Below, one piece after another: positions 11,926-22,566 of a stretch of DNA of 59,891 nucleotides. This DNA is from Rhizomucor pusillus (lineage: Eukaryota; Mucoromycota; Mucoromycetes; Mucorales; Lichtheimiaceae), in assembly GCA_900175165.2 (NCBI GenBank), contig FWWN02000141.1, forward strand, positions 1 through 59,891, written 5' to 3'. Made by a program: the position numbers and the translations under genes. A model generated the notes under the pieces. It was not told the DNA's origin. It did no database searches and saw nothing but the letters and a program-made list of their open reading frames with translations. Numbering within the stretch: position 1 is the first letter of the stretch; the number at the start of each line of letters is the position of its first letter.

Positions 11926-12488
11926 TGCTTTATCCTACCATTAAGCAGTCTGTTTGCATATTAAAATGAGCAATTTTGCAGCTTACATTCTTGATTGTCT
12001 CCATTGATTTCCGTGAGAAAAAGAGAAGGAAGAGAAAAAGGACAACGCTTGCCAGTTTATGCTCATAGCAATAAAAATTTTGCGCGTTATCGCCACAACG
12101 CTGTTATCAGAAACAATGGCCCAAACCGCTGTATACAGACATTCCGAAATCTTTTCAACTGTTTCACAGTATGGAATCTTTTGACAATCAATTTCAATCA
12201 TGTAGAATCCGTATCTAATCGACTTGACCCCCGCGACTCGACCATTTTATCAGGTACACATAGATATATCTTCGAGATCAATGGAAACCGAATTCGGATG
12301 GCATACTAAAAATATGGAAGCGAAATCAAGGTTAACTTTCTTTCTTTGTTTCACTCCTAAGAATCTTTTCGAGGAACTGCCAAGGAGCATGTGTCAGACA
12401 GACCTGCGCAACAGAGAAATGTCCATTTGACTATTTCCAAAGCGAAATATGGAGTTTGGGCAAAAATTGTATGCATTGTGCGAGGGCT
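11926..12488. other. Intergenic, no supported gene
   Basis: Short open frames only. Nothing recognised on either strand. Confidence 0.35.
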
Positions 12489-12992
12489 TCACATCACAGA
12501 GTAGTGATGCCCGTGATATACAGCCTCAATTCGTTGCCGAACCGCGTCTTGATGCAAAGAAAAGGACCGACTCTGGGAGTACAGTATTGATCCGTCAATC
12601 CATATCCTCGAATTCAATGTAGTATCTAAAACAGCTGTTGGACGCTCCTTATGTCCTGCAAAGACACCAATCATCATGGCAGCTTCGGCTGGTATGTCGT
12701 CCTGATCCGCTTCAGCGTCTTATTTTCGTTTTAGGCGTGTCGAGTACTCTTTACCGTCTTCCACGTGCTTCAATGCCTTGCGGAGATTCGGAGGTTCCTC
12801 CGAGAGGCACGCCATTATCTTGCCATACTGCTTTTCATGCACCTCCGAGATGACGTGCAGTGCCCTCAGCTTATCTTCCGCACATGCCGATTCCTGTGCG
12901 ACTTGCTTGCCAATCAAATATAGTTCTTGCACTGTTGAATCGTCCCATATCGGCAGAGCCATTATGCATCTTGCGTCATATGTCAGGAACAT
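12489..12992 (-). CDS. Unrecognised protein with a 36-nt intron or an in-frame stop
   Basis: The minus strand reads MFLTYDARCIMALPIWDDST then VQELYLIGKQVAQESACAED and ISEVHEKQYGKIMACLSEEP. A TAA follows within KRK, and the same frame continues immediately with DAEADQDDIPAEAAMMIGVF, HKERPTAVLDTTLNSRIWID and DAVRQRIEAVYHGHHYSVM to a stop at 12489. Removing 12719-12754, which has GTAAAG at its donor and TAAG at its acceptor, deletes the stop and keeps the frame. The total is then about 155 residues. The composition is convincingly protein-like and acidic in the middle. An in-frame stop lies just before the first Met, so more exons may lie upstream. No family is recognised; it could be the C-terminal part of a larger gene or a recently broken one. 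Confidence 0.4.
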
Positions 12993-13916
12993 GGTGAGCG
13001 TAACCAGAGGATGTCATGGCTCGATGTCCTCGATATGGCCTTCAACAGTTGATCGCGAAAAAAAAAGACAACGCTTGGCCCAGAAAGAACTAGGGACTCG
13101 GTACATGAATGGGTGTTCTGGGCAAGGTGTGAATTCGTGTTGGAGCAATGTGGCAGGCGATATCTTGATGCATATTATCAATAAGATTGGGTGTTTCTTG
13201 TATCTGCGATATACTTGGTATGGAATGTGCGGGTATTGTAGAGCAAAAGTAAGTAGGTTGAGACTGAACGTCAGTGGAGAATCTTTACTGAGAATAAAGA
13301 CGAAGATAAACATCTACGCGACCCTGTCATTCAGCGGTTATCAGAATTCATACTCATTTCTACTTCTTCCATATTGGTCGTTAGACCTGGCCACGACACT
13401 TGGGTACAGTACACGATGCCGCGGTTCATGCTTTCGTCGTTGACTGTGGATTGGAAGTCGGTGATGATTGGCGGTAAGCTTTCCTGAGTGCCAGGCGAGG
13501 TAGTAAGCAGGCATCACAATGCGTAGTGTTTGGAAACTCCGTGGGTGCATTAATGTAGGTGTCGCTAGCAACGTTGAGCAGAGAGCTGGTGATCAAATCT
13601 ATAACTGCCTGGTGCTTGATCAGCCCCTTACATAACAGATCGCTTCCTGGAGGGTATTGATTAGGGAGCTCATATGTAATCAGAATGTTTGGTATCATTG
13701 ATATTGTGTGTTGAAAACAGATATTTGTCTGTTACTAGGGGAAGGGATTCACAGTATCCAAGAGGAAGAGAAAGGGTAGATATGCCTGTGATAGAAAATA
13801 TGGAAAATGTCACAACTCTTACATTATTGTTACACAAATAAATTTGCAAGTGGCACACGTGTGGAAGTGACCCCGCGGAAGTGTAAGTGTACGCATTCTG
13901 GCTTGAAGTTGGGATA
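12993..13916. other. Gene-poor stretch
   Basis: A long plus-strand frame (12778-13443) is rich in Cys, Ser and Tyr and overlaps the better minus-strand frame, so it is probably spurious. A minus-strand frame at 13426-13698 has no recognisable domain. Confidence 0.3.
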
Positions 13917-14530
13917 TTAAATGGGGGAAAGGTCGTTTCGGGTTGTCGATGACACCAAAAATTGCACGATTCTCAGTTCTGTGCCCATTGTTGAGCTACT
14001 GTATGCGGGAACCGCATCGTCTACTATTCCATATCCTTTATCGAGGTTACTACATCTACTTACCGTAATTACATCGCGCAACTCGATGAAGGATGGCTCA
14101 AAGGCAACGGCGTAAGGATAGCAAAACGCAAAGCTTCCAGAGATCCTTCCCATTCAATCAGAAAGTTTGGATACGATCGATTTCCTTTGCGGTCAATGTA
14201 GAATGCGTATCTTGTTTGTTTCAGAGTTTAGAATCCATCCGGAAAATATCTGCGCAAATATTACTACACATAATCATCATAGCACAGCAGATAATCTTCC
14301 GGTGGTCTCCTGAACACCGTAATGTGTTTGACAGGTGGGCGCTTAGATGTAGAGGAGATGAAGAATGCGGTTTACAGCACAAAGGCATGCTGTCAAATCG
14401 AAAACATTTTTTAAAGAGTTTTCTCTGGTCGTTGCGCACGAGGTGCCCAAAAAAGAATACCTGCTCAATGTTTGAAAAACGAAGTTAACGATAACAATAG
14501 CATAAAAGTACTTCAAACAAATCCTCAAAT
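13917..14530 (-). pseudogene. Remnant of a Rho1 GEF CNH (citron homology) domain
   Basis: CNH domains close fungal Rho1 exchange factors of the Rom2 type. On the minus strand, VFRRPPEDYLLCYDDY (near 14285-14335) matches the conserved fRxxxeyLLCYdey segment. After a probable intron comes YAFYIDRKGNRSYPNFLIEW, then PYAVAFEPSFIELRDVIT, ending near 14070 at a GTAAGT donor. These are the most conserved CNH blocks, in the right order. The second and third blocks lie in different frames: one T is missing in GAAGCTTTGCG near 14127. The segment upstream should carry the LDPADTSLDF-like motif and does not. No DH or PH domain is present upstream, and the downstream CNH end is not recognisable. I read it as a decayed fragment of a duplicated RhoGEF gene. 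Confidence 0.6.
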
Positions 14531-15968
14531 GGAAAAATCTCTGTTATGACAAGAGTTTGGACCATGACGCTTACAAACACTTTAGTTCGTCTGTACCACT
14601 GAAGGAGGAAAGGCTGCTGCGACGCTGGACTCTGTCAAGTTGTCGCTCGCAGGCATGATCAAAAAGCAGAAGGAAAAACAGTCTTAAGACCAAAAGACGT
14701 TTACACGACTTATGTTTATTCCTTCTTGAAAAAAAAGTTAAAATTATGGCAACTGCTCTTGACATTGTTGAGTCTAGGCAATAAGGTGTTAAAAAAATTG
14801 GGACTTTCGTCCCCTTGCCCCTTACCCCTTCGCCACCTTTCTCACGATGAGTGAGGCCAGTGGATCCCCCGTGCAAGTCTGGTGGCCAGCCTCGTTGCAA
14901 AGCCTGGCTGTTTATTTTTTTGTTTTCATGAGCTTGTGGTAAAATTCTCGCATTTGGGCCTATCCTTAGTATCATATGAAATCTGGGCGGATTTTATGAC
15001 ATGGGGCAGTTCAAAGGCATCATTTAATACGGAAAATTGAGGTAGCTACAATGTAGCAAAGTCTCGAAGGCGTCAAATTCGTTGACGTTCCTCGCGGGTG
15101 CGTCTCGGAGTCTAAAATGGTCCTGCTCCTCCCAGGATTCGGTCCATTGACCAGTAAGTGTCAGCAAATCTCCGAGATTTTCGAAGTTCTTGATGTGTAA
15201 TCTTTAGAAATCCAAGCCTAGAAACGACAATAACCGAGAGAGGCTGCCTGGTTGCTACGAAGACGAAAAACCTGTAGCAGTGCTACGCTGGTGATGGTGG
15301 AATATATCTGGAATCTTTTTTTCCTGCCTGCCGGCAAATTCTATATACGAAACACTTCAAATGCCATTCAGCCGTGGTTTGCTATTAATCTTCTTCAAAA
15401 CATGAGTAATGATCAGTAGGCAGCGGAGATCGACCCGAGTATGCTGGGTAAAACTCTAGAATATTACGTTTCCGTTACAAAGTACAATCGCCATTGCAGT
15501 GATATCATTCTAAAACTGTTTACATATTGCTAATACTAAAAATTGAATGGAGTAGATGTTGATGTACTGCTGGATGCGGGCGAATACTGTATATGATGTT
15601 AGAATATATCGCAGCAATGCTGGAATTTTTTCTGAAGATGCGAGGGATTTACATCTCCTTAAATGAAGCGAAAAGATGGAAAATTCTGTAACTTTAAACG
15701 TATTATAGTGGCCATAAAATCAGAGAATCATGCTTCTTAGGAGTAAAGAGGGACATCCAAAGAGAGACTAAGAAAGTGCACGCCCTAAAGGGACGCACCG
15801 CAGATAATAGGAGATCTGTAATATTTCCTATCATCCTAGTTCCCGCACCGTTGTTAACAATTCCATAACCACCTTAGTCTAGTTCAACCGCAACATATGC
15901 AAAGAAAGAGCTTATTTGTAGGAGAAGTGGACATGTTGACGGAGATATGTAGTTGACGAAAAAGCTCT
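14531..15968. other. Gene-poor stretch
   Basis: A 134-codon minus-strand frame (14571-14975) has uneven composition and no motif. The rest is AT-rich with many stops in all frames. No tRNA or repeat was identified. Confidence 0.35.
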
Positions 15969-15976
15969 ATATAAGC
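15969..15976 (+). promoter_or_regulatory. TATA box of the secreted-protein locus
   Basis: TATATAAG lies 78 nt upstream of the ATG at 16054. A pyrimidine-rich tract (TTTCTTCCT) and CACTTACAAC-type leader sequence follow, as expected for a strongly expressed fungal gene. Confidence 0.6.
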
Positions 15977-16053
15977 CATGGTCCCAAAAGGATCCCTTTC
16001 TTCCTACAGCTCGCTTTTTACACTTACAACAGAGTCATCCAATCCATATAATC

Positions 16054-16552
16054 ATGCGCTTTACTATCTTGTCCATCGTTGCTGCAGCCTGTCTCATCGC
16101 TGGTACTACGGCTGTCCCGGTACCCGCAAACAACGGCCTCGTTAGGGAAGTTCCAGGCTATGAAAACGGTTCCAGGTTGCAGGTTCCGTTATGAAGCAAA
16201 TGGGTCTTTCTGGATTTCCAAACCTTCAACGCAAGCGCCAAGCGGATCAGCACGTGACGGACAAGGTCAAGGCCAAGGACAACAACCTAGCAGCGATGCA
16301 GGAAACCTCGGTGGAGGACCAGTAGATGCAGCCAAATCTGCTGCAGGCAACCTTGCTATTTCCGACGGTGTCAAGTCTACCCTTGCTATTGCCCAATTGG
16401 CAATGTTGCTGGCGTTGCTGAAAACACTGGTATCTAGATATCTTTCGTCAATGATATCTTCTTTTTCTTGCCCTTGTTGCACGACTGACCTCTCAAATAA
16501 ACTTTTTGTTACCTTATTCTCTTTGATTTCACCTTCTTACTATACTACATAA
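16054..16552 (+). pseudogene. Small secreted-protein gene, frame apparently broken
   Basis: The ATG at 16054 opens a clear signal peptide (MRFTILSIVAAACLIAGTTA, then VPVPANNG), preceded by a TATA box. This frame stops at 16192-16194 after 46 residues. Coding-like sequence goes on in the other two frames: one has LSGFPNLQRKRQ, with a Lys-Arg site of the kind cut by Kex2, and the other has Gly/Gln-rich DGQGQGQGQQPSSDAGNLGG followed by a small-residue-rich helix ending near 16437. Shifting frames would yield a secreted, processed protein, but no intron of normal size fits, so one or two base indels are needed. Either the locus is a pseudogene or the sequence contains errors. No homologue is recognised. 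Confidence 0.45.
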
Positions 16553-16560
16553 CCGCATTG

Positions 16561-18318
16561 GAAAGAGACAATGAAGAAAGTTAAATCCTCTTTCAACTAT
16601 CTACCGCAGCTTTATCATCTTATACAAAGTATAATGGAGTCTTGAATGCACCACCTTCGTTCTTGTTATGAGGAATCAGCTGTTAACATCATAAGTATAG
16701 CGTCATAATTCTCTTATTGTACTAAGTGCCAGCGGATCTGTGGCCAGGAGCTTCCATGTCTACCTCCGGCACTTTTGATCTTTGGAACTTGTAAATAATC
16801 GATGGATTATGGTACTACCTTTATGTACGCAGCAAGGTTTTCTTTGCAATTTTCAAATGGGAAATAAAGGTGTTTAAAAAGCAGCAGAATTCCCATTTGA
16901 CCAGTTTTATGGATGCTTCATCCTGAAATGAATTGCAAAGTATTAGATGATTTATTTTTTGTAACCTGGTATCTGCCATCAAATCCTGTAATGAATAAAT
17001 ATTTACGACAAACCTAATATGCAAGAGACATTCCATCACACCATTTTGTCGCATGTTCCGGTCTCAACCCCTGCCACGTAAGTCAATTCTTTCATAACTT
17101 GTATGTGGAGCCAGACAATGTGCATTGACTGCATTTAACAGCGGGTCAACAAAATTCTTCTGCTGGAGTGGTGTTGGTTTCCATAGCAAAGGGTTGCATC
17201 ACGATCTGTAAATCGAGATCCTTGTCCGACGTCGTATTCGCCTACTTCAGGGAATGTATTACCTGCAGAGCAAGTGTTACTTTGTGTGTTACCAATTCTA
17301 CTTATTGTTTTATCCCAGACCGGAAGATTTCTGGTTGTCTTGTTAACAGCGCGCATATGTGGATGCTTCTTATCGACAGATGAAGCATAAGAATCTCCTT
17401 ACTGTAATAAATAGATACAAAATTGTATCTATATAACTTGGTTGCAGTACACCTTTTCCAAAAAATAATGCCGCTGCAATTTGTCGTTTTGGTGTATAAA
17501 TGTATCATAAAATTTCATAAATGCGACGTTACTTTTGGGAAAGGGTGTACAGCACGTTGTATTACTGATCTTTCTGCGGATATGATACAAGTCATATCAG
17601 CGTTCACGTTGCTGTAAAACCTGCTATGTATCTCCTTCCACCACGTGTTAATGTTACTTCGAAGCAAAGGGGTGAAAAAAAAGAAAGGTCTTCGCGCAGA
17701 ATTTCAAGGATATTCAGAAGCATATGCTGTCGAAGCAATTGAAGTCGGGGAAGATTGGTATGAAAAGGATCAACATATTTTGATACAATGGTTTATGCTG
17801 CTATCTTTATTACGGTGGCCGCGCGGATTAATTATATCCGCCATAGCATATCTTTTTTCATAATGCTATTAATGAATTCCAAGCCGATTATTACCCTGAT
17901 AACGGAAGGTAGTAAAACGACATTTAAGATAGAAGCAGAGCATTGGACAACTCTGCGCAACGTTGAACTTTCGGACATAAACACTATGTAAATGGCTTGT
18001 TATTGATGTACAAATTGACGGATGTTATCATCAATCGTTTCAGCAAAGTCTTGTTCTATTTCTCTAAAAAAGCTTCATACACATTATCGTCGCAAGCTGA
18101 AACGGCTGCTGCTACTCGCTCTACATTGCATCTTATTTTAAGCTACATTGTGTGATGATCGAAGAGAGTCGCATTTTGTTTGTTAATTTCTGGAAGCCGG
18201 CATGAATGGGACTCACGAAGTTTAGAGTAACACAATCAGATAATGGTGGGGTGAGAAGGAAAAACTTCCGTTTGCGTTAATTCGTCCACGCACACTTTTC
18301 GAACATACGCACGTACTC
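16561..18318. other. Gene-poor, AT-rich stretch with an inverted repeat
   Basis: Open frames are short and scattered (for example 17645-17863 plus). The only clear structure is the inverted repeat at 17412-17554, described separately. The right end is the promoter of the CN-hydrolase gene. Confidence 0.4.
17412..17554. repeat. MITE-like inverted repeat with adjacent palindrome
   Basis: The left arm 17443-17463 (TGCAGTACACCTTTTCC then AAAA) and the right arm 17533-17554 (TTTTGGGAAAGGGTGTAC then AGCA) are near-perfect reverse complements over about 21 bases, with about 70 nt between. Just left of it, TAGATACAA-AA-TTGTATCTA (17412-17431) is a perfect 9-bp palindrome with a 2-base centre. No transposase is nearby. 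A small non-autonomous element or a hairpin transcript are both possible. Confidence 0.5.
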
Positions 18319-20133
18319 ATGGGCATTTCAGAGCAGGTGCAGATTCTGGCGAAACGCCACTGGTTGCTTGTTCCGTTACTGATTGTCGGGTAAGTGGATT
18401 GTCAAGGTCATGCCAGACTATGTGTTTGTCCTGACTGCAGGTTGTTTGCAGAACTTTCGCTACCGGGTTTCAAGCTATTCCTATTTTCACTTGGTTATTC
18501 TTTCCGCTTATCCTTGCATATTCCCGCCAATCCTGGCTTCACGTTGTCGTAGCATCCATTGTCGCTACCTTGACGACCACCATCTCCATCTTGGGACTTT
18601 TGGATGGTATCTACGACCAGCCAGGCATACAACATCCATGGATCGTTCTTGGTATGTTAAATCATAACATATATGTCCGCTTGGCATATTGGATTAACCG
18701 GCTTGACACTGTAAGGATTTGTTGCTCTTGATAAGATCATTTTTGTGCTATCACTTGCGGCAGACAAGTTATGCGCGACTTCGCAGTGGAGACGAGTCCT
18801 CGTATTCCCGAGTGTCTGGGCCGGTATATCCCAGGTATACATGAGCTGGGGTCCTTTCGGTGACTCCATCACCTTCTCCAACACTGTAACCGCTACTTGG
18901 CCAGCGCTTGCTCAAACGGCGTCTCTTGGAGGACGTGCGCTCATTGAATTCTTGATAGCCATGTTTGGAACAGTTGCGCTCGAATTGCCCACAGTTGCAG
19001 ATGCCCTGACTTCCTATCCGCTTTTGGAAGCAGCAGACAACAATGCCAAATGGCGTCAACTGCTACCATTAAAGACGCATCCGGTCACAGTGTATACACT
19101 CTTGACGCTCTTCGTCTCTATTTACGGTGGTGCAGTTGTCAACATCCGCGATGGCTCATTCTACCAAACCAAATATCCAGACTTTATGCCTGAAACTGTA
19201 CCTGTTGGCTGCGTTATCGGTCCAGGAGGCATCCACTTTGAATTGCAAGCAGACCACGATCGTTGGCTGAATATGTCCGCCAAGCTGGCCGATGCTGGCG
19301 CAAAGATCATCCTGTGGTCAGAAGAGGCAGCCATGACCAAGGATCCAGAGGACGAAGCAAGCTTGTTGTCGAAAGCTGCTGAAACTGCAAAGGAGCACGG
19401 CATTTACCTTGCTATTGCCTACGACCGCATCGCTGAGGATTTGCAAGACGTTCAAAATAAACTCGTCGTATTCAGACCTAACGGAGAGATCGGTATCGAA
19501 TACAACAAGGCTTACCCTGTACCCCTCGTGGTAAGCCCCAAGGCCGTCTTTACCTTGGATATGCGCAAGTACTCACGATAAATTATTTAGGAACCCCAAC
19601 CTCACGGTGAAAGACGACTGCCTTACATGGATACTCCAGAGTTCGGTCGCATAGGCGCAGGCATCTGTTTCGATTACAATTTCCCTGCTTACATTCGCCA
19701 GGCTAGTGTGAATGACATTGATGTCATGCTCCAAGCTGCCTGGAGCTGGGGTAAGGAGAAAAGAGTACTACCTCGCTAATAGGATGCATTAATATAACCA
19801 TAATACACAGGCCCTATTGGCACGTATCACGGATGGAGCAACGCATTGAGACCCATTGAGAATGGATTCACGCAGTTCAGATGCTCTTCACAATCTCTTT
19901 CTGGTGTTTTTGAAAACACTGCCAACGGCTTGTTCGAGCAGCACATTGCAAGTCTGACAAACTCTGCATACATGTTCAACTTGCCTCTGCAAAAGAGAAA
20001 ACGAACACTCTATGGTCTCATTGGAAACACCTTTGGATACGCTAGCTTCCTCGCTGGACTTGGCTTTGTTGGATACACTCTGTATGAGAAGATTGCTAAC
20101 AAACGCCAGCAGGGAATCTTTTTGCCTGAATAA
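18319..20133 (+). CDS. Membrane CN-hydrolase resembling apolipoprotein N-acyltransferase (Lnt)
   Basis: The start at 18319 (MGISEQVQ) leads through five exons to about 525 residues. The N-terminal half has several hydrophobic helices (HWLLVPLLIV, IPIFTWLFFPLILAYS, VVVASIVATLTTTISILGLL). A further helix near 19100 (VYTLLTLFVSIYGGAVV) leads into a nitrilase fold. The catalytic triad of the superfamily is in place: Glu in ILWSEEAA (near 19321), Lys in EYNKAYPVPLV (near 19508) and Cys in GAGICFDYNFP (19666-19668). A last membrane helix (ASFLAGLGFVGYTLYEKI) precedes a short basic tail. The layout of helices, periplasmic-type CN-hydrolase and C-terminal helix is that of bacterial Lnt, which N-acylates lipoproteins. 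Fungi lack that substrate, so the acceptor here is unknown. Introns at about 19530-19590 and 19752-19810 have good consensus. An AATAAA-like signal follows at about 20161. Confidence 0.85.
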
Positions 20134-20335
20134 CTACGTATATATTTATTACAAAGTGAATGAATAAATTCTTACGCTATATGAAGAGTAGGCATACATA
20201 GGCAGCAGTTTAAATTTGAGAAAAATGTTTGTATCCTTTTCCGTGCTCCATCTTGGCAGCACAAAAGCTTATTCTTCTATCTGCAATTGTTTCTCGGGTG
20301 GTTGACATGGAACCGATATCGCGACAGTGGGTCAA

Positions 20336-20345
20336 CCAATGACGT
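20336..20345 (+). promoter_or_regulatory. CCAAT box overlapping a TGACGT element upstream of RIP1
   Basis: CCAATGACGT combines a CCAAT pentamer, the binding site of the HAP/NF-Y complex that activates respiratory genes in fungi, with a CRE/ATF-type TGACGT half site. It sits about 105 nt before the RIP1 start. The sequence match is clear; use in vivo is inferred. Confidence 0.45.
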
Positions 20346-20447
20346 CGGCGGAATTTGATCCAGCCCCAGCCGGGGCTTGTTTATTCTTTGGACTGCCCAA
20401 TTACCAAGGTCCTCTTCCAACGTCAACTCCCAACTCTACAAACGCCA

Positions 20448-21377
20448 TGGCTACATTGTCGCGTTCCCTTGTGTCGGCTGTCGCCAATCGCACCTACGTT
20501 AACGTCCCTGCTTCAGCTCCAGCTTTGAAGAAGGTCTTGAGCGTCTCTGCCGGCAGCGTTTCTGACAGCCACCACGACGAGCACCACGGCAAGCCTTTGT
20601 TCGGCTCTTCCATCAAGCAGCGCTCTGCTGGAGGTCTTGTCAACCGCACCTCTGTCAATGGTAATCGTTGTAGAAAAAATTGTACGACCTGCATGTATTT
20701 TCATGATCGACTCACTTAGTTGATCTAGTTGGCCCCATCAACGATTTCCAATTGCGATTGAAGCACACCACTGCCATTCCCGATTTTTCAAAGTACAAGA
20801 AGCAGTCTTCTGAAGACGCCAGCCGTGCCTACGCATACTTGATGGTCGGTACCACTGGTCTTGTCTCTGCTGCTGGTGCTCAGGCTACCGTCAGCGACTT
20901 TTTGGCCAACATGTCTGCTTCCGCCGATGTCCTTGCCTTGGCCAAGGCTGAAGTCGACCTCAACTCTATCCCTGAGGGCAAGAACGTCACTATCAAGTGG
21001 CGTGGTAAGCCCGTGTTCATTCGTCACCGCACCGCCGACGAAATTGCAGAGGCAAACGACGTTAACATTCAGTCTCTCCGTGATCCCCAGGCTGACGCTG
21101 ATCGTGTCAAGCGACCCGAGTGGCTCGTCATGTTGGGTGTCTGCACTCACTTGGGTTGTGTACCTATCGGTGAAGCTGGTGACTTTGGTGGTTGGTACTG
21201 CCCCTGCCACGGTTCTCACTATGATATCTCTGGCCGTATTCGCAAGGGCCCTGCTCCTCTCAACCTTGAAATTCCTGGTAAGTCTTAAATCAGTATCTAT
21301 GCCACATTGATCGTGTTTATTCATCCCGTGTTTCTATAGAATACTCCTTCCAGGAAGACAAGCTCATCATCGGTTAG
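20448..21377 (+). CDS. RIP1: Rieske iron-sulfur subunit of the cytochrome bc1 complex
   Basis: Rip1 passes electrons from ubiquinol to cytochrome c1 in complex III on the inner mitochondrial membrane. The start at 20448 ([20 protein letters not shown]) opens a mitochondrial presequence rich in Ser, Arg and Ala. After intron 1 (about 20661-20727) come the N-terminal helix segment ([20 protein letters not shown]) and the flexible hinge. The cluster-binding motifs are CTHLGC (21142-21159) and CPCHGSH (from 21199), with both His ligands and the disulfide Cys pair intact. The last twelve codons ([12 protein letters not shown]) are on a third exon ending at 21377. Length is about 267 residues, normal for the family. 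The cluster depends on the iron-sulfur pathway served by ATM1, two genes downstream. Confidence 0.97.
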
Positions 21378-22566
21378 ACGCGTTCTCCCCTCTAAAGTGT
21401 ACTATATAACAGTATTACCACCCATTGCCTTTTCGACTAAATGCATTAAAGAAGAAAAGATACAGTCATCGGCAATCAACGTTGTTTTCTTGGTAACGTA
21501 CTGTCTCGCTCTGAAATACGTTGCCATACACCTTGGAGACACGCAAAGGCCTTTCAGTCAAACAATTCTACATGTTGTTGTTGAGAGATCTTGCTTTGAT
21601 CCGTCGCATAGAGATAGATTATCGTCGAGAACCCTAGAAAATTCTTGCGCTAACCATCATGCCTGATCAGGTAGCGTGACATATTCGCTTCTTGGTTATC
21701 TTCCAGTTCAACGACGCGTCTTGACTTTTGAATCTCCTGGAAGATGTCGAATTATGGTACATAGTTCTACATGTTTTTCATTGTACTCGAATCCAAAGTA
21801 CATACATTGTCATTCTCCAACTCACTGGTGAGCTCTTCATGCATAAAACAGCTCATTCTATGTAGCGTTTATGCCGACGTACATATCGAATGGAAAAACA
21901 TCATTTTAGATTCTCGATGCTACACAGTGTTGTACCTGGTGATGCTTGCTATTCATTCCTTATTAATATATCACGCATGCTAATATGCAACGAGTCCGTG
22001 GCATTACTACCTGGTTGTAGACTTTTTTTCAAACACATGTATCCCGTTAGCCAACCATTCACGTGAGACTAGTTTGCTTACGCTGTTGGGTCTATGAATA
22101 TTACAAATTTAGGCTGGCGGCGTGTAATGGTGCACAGTAAGGAATATCGGATAGATCACCAATCTTTTCACGAGATTATCAACAGCTAAGGGGAAGGGAA
22201 CGTGTTTCAGATTTGACAAAGGAACATTGCAAACCGAAGCAAACATGCCTGCAGACGCGTTGCCTTATGGCACGTACGAACATTTTGCTTATATTACATT
22301 CCATTTGTTTCGTATCTGCTATATTTCTGTCCAATCTGCATACCGACGGCGTCAGAGTTTTGATTGCCAAAGAGGGTAAATGGTTACATGCAGGTACTGA
22401 AAGGAAAGGGGGGCAAGACAGACACCCGCTTGTTTAAAAGAGAAAGAAAAGAACATAAACTCGAAACAAACAAACAACGAAATATAGATACAAATGAGGA
22501 TACAATCGATGAGATTGGTTTGGGTATTTGTGGATGCCGGCTTGGTATGCTGTGAATATGATGATA
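21378..22566. other. Intergenic, no supported gene
   Basis: AT-rich sequence between RIP1 and the 3' end of the small membrane-protein gene. Open frames are short and lack protein character. No RNA gene or repeat was recognised. Confidence 0.4.

Noticed and set aside
12778..13443. 221-codon plus-strand ORF
   Set aside because: Rich in Cys, Ser and Tyr, no motif, and overlaps a more protein-like minus-strand frame and other short frames. Judged a chance frame.
14571..14975. Possible vector-like or GATCC-rich segment and 134-codon ORF
   Set aside because: A short GGATCC-containing run near 14870 recalls a cloning site, but the surrounding sequence is not polylinker, and the frame has no recognisable protein features.
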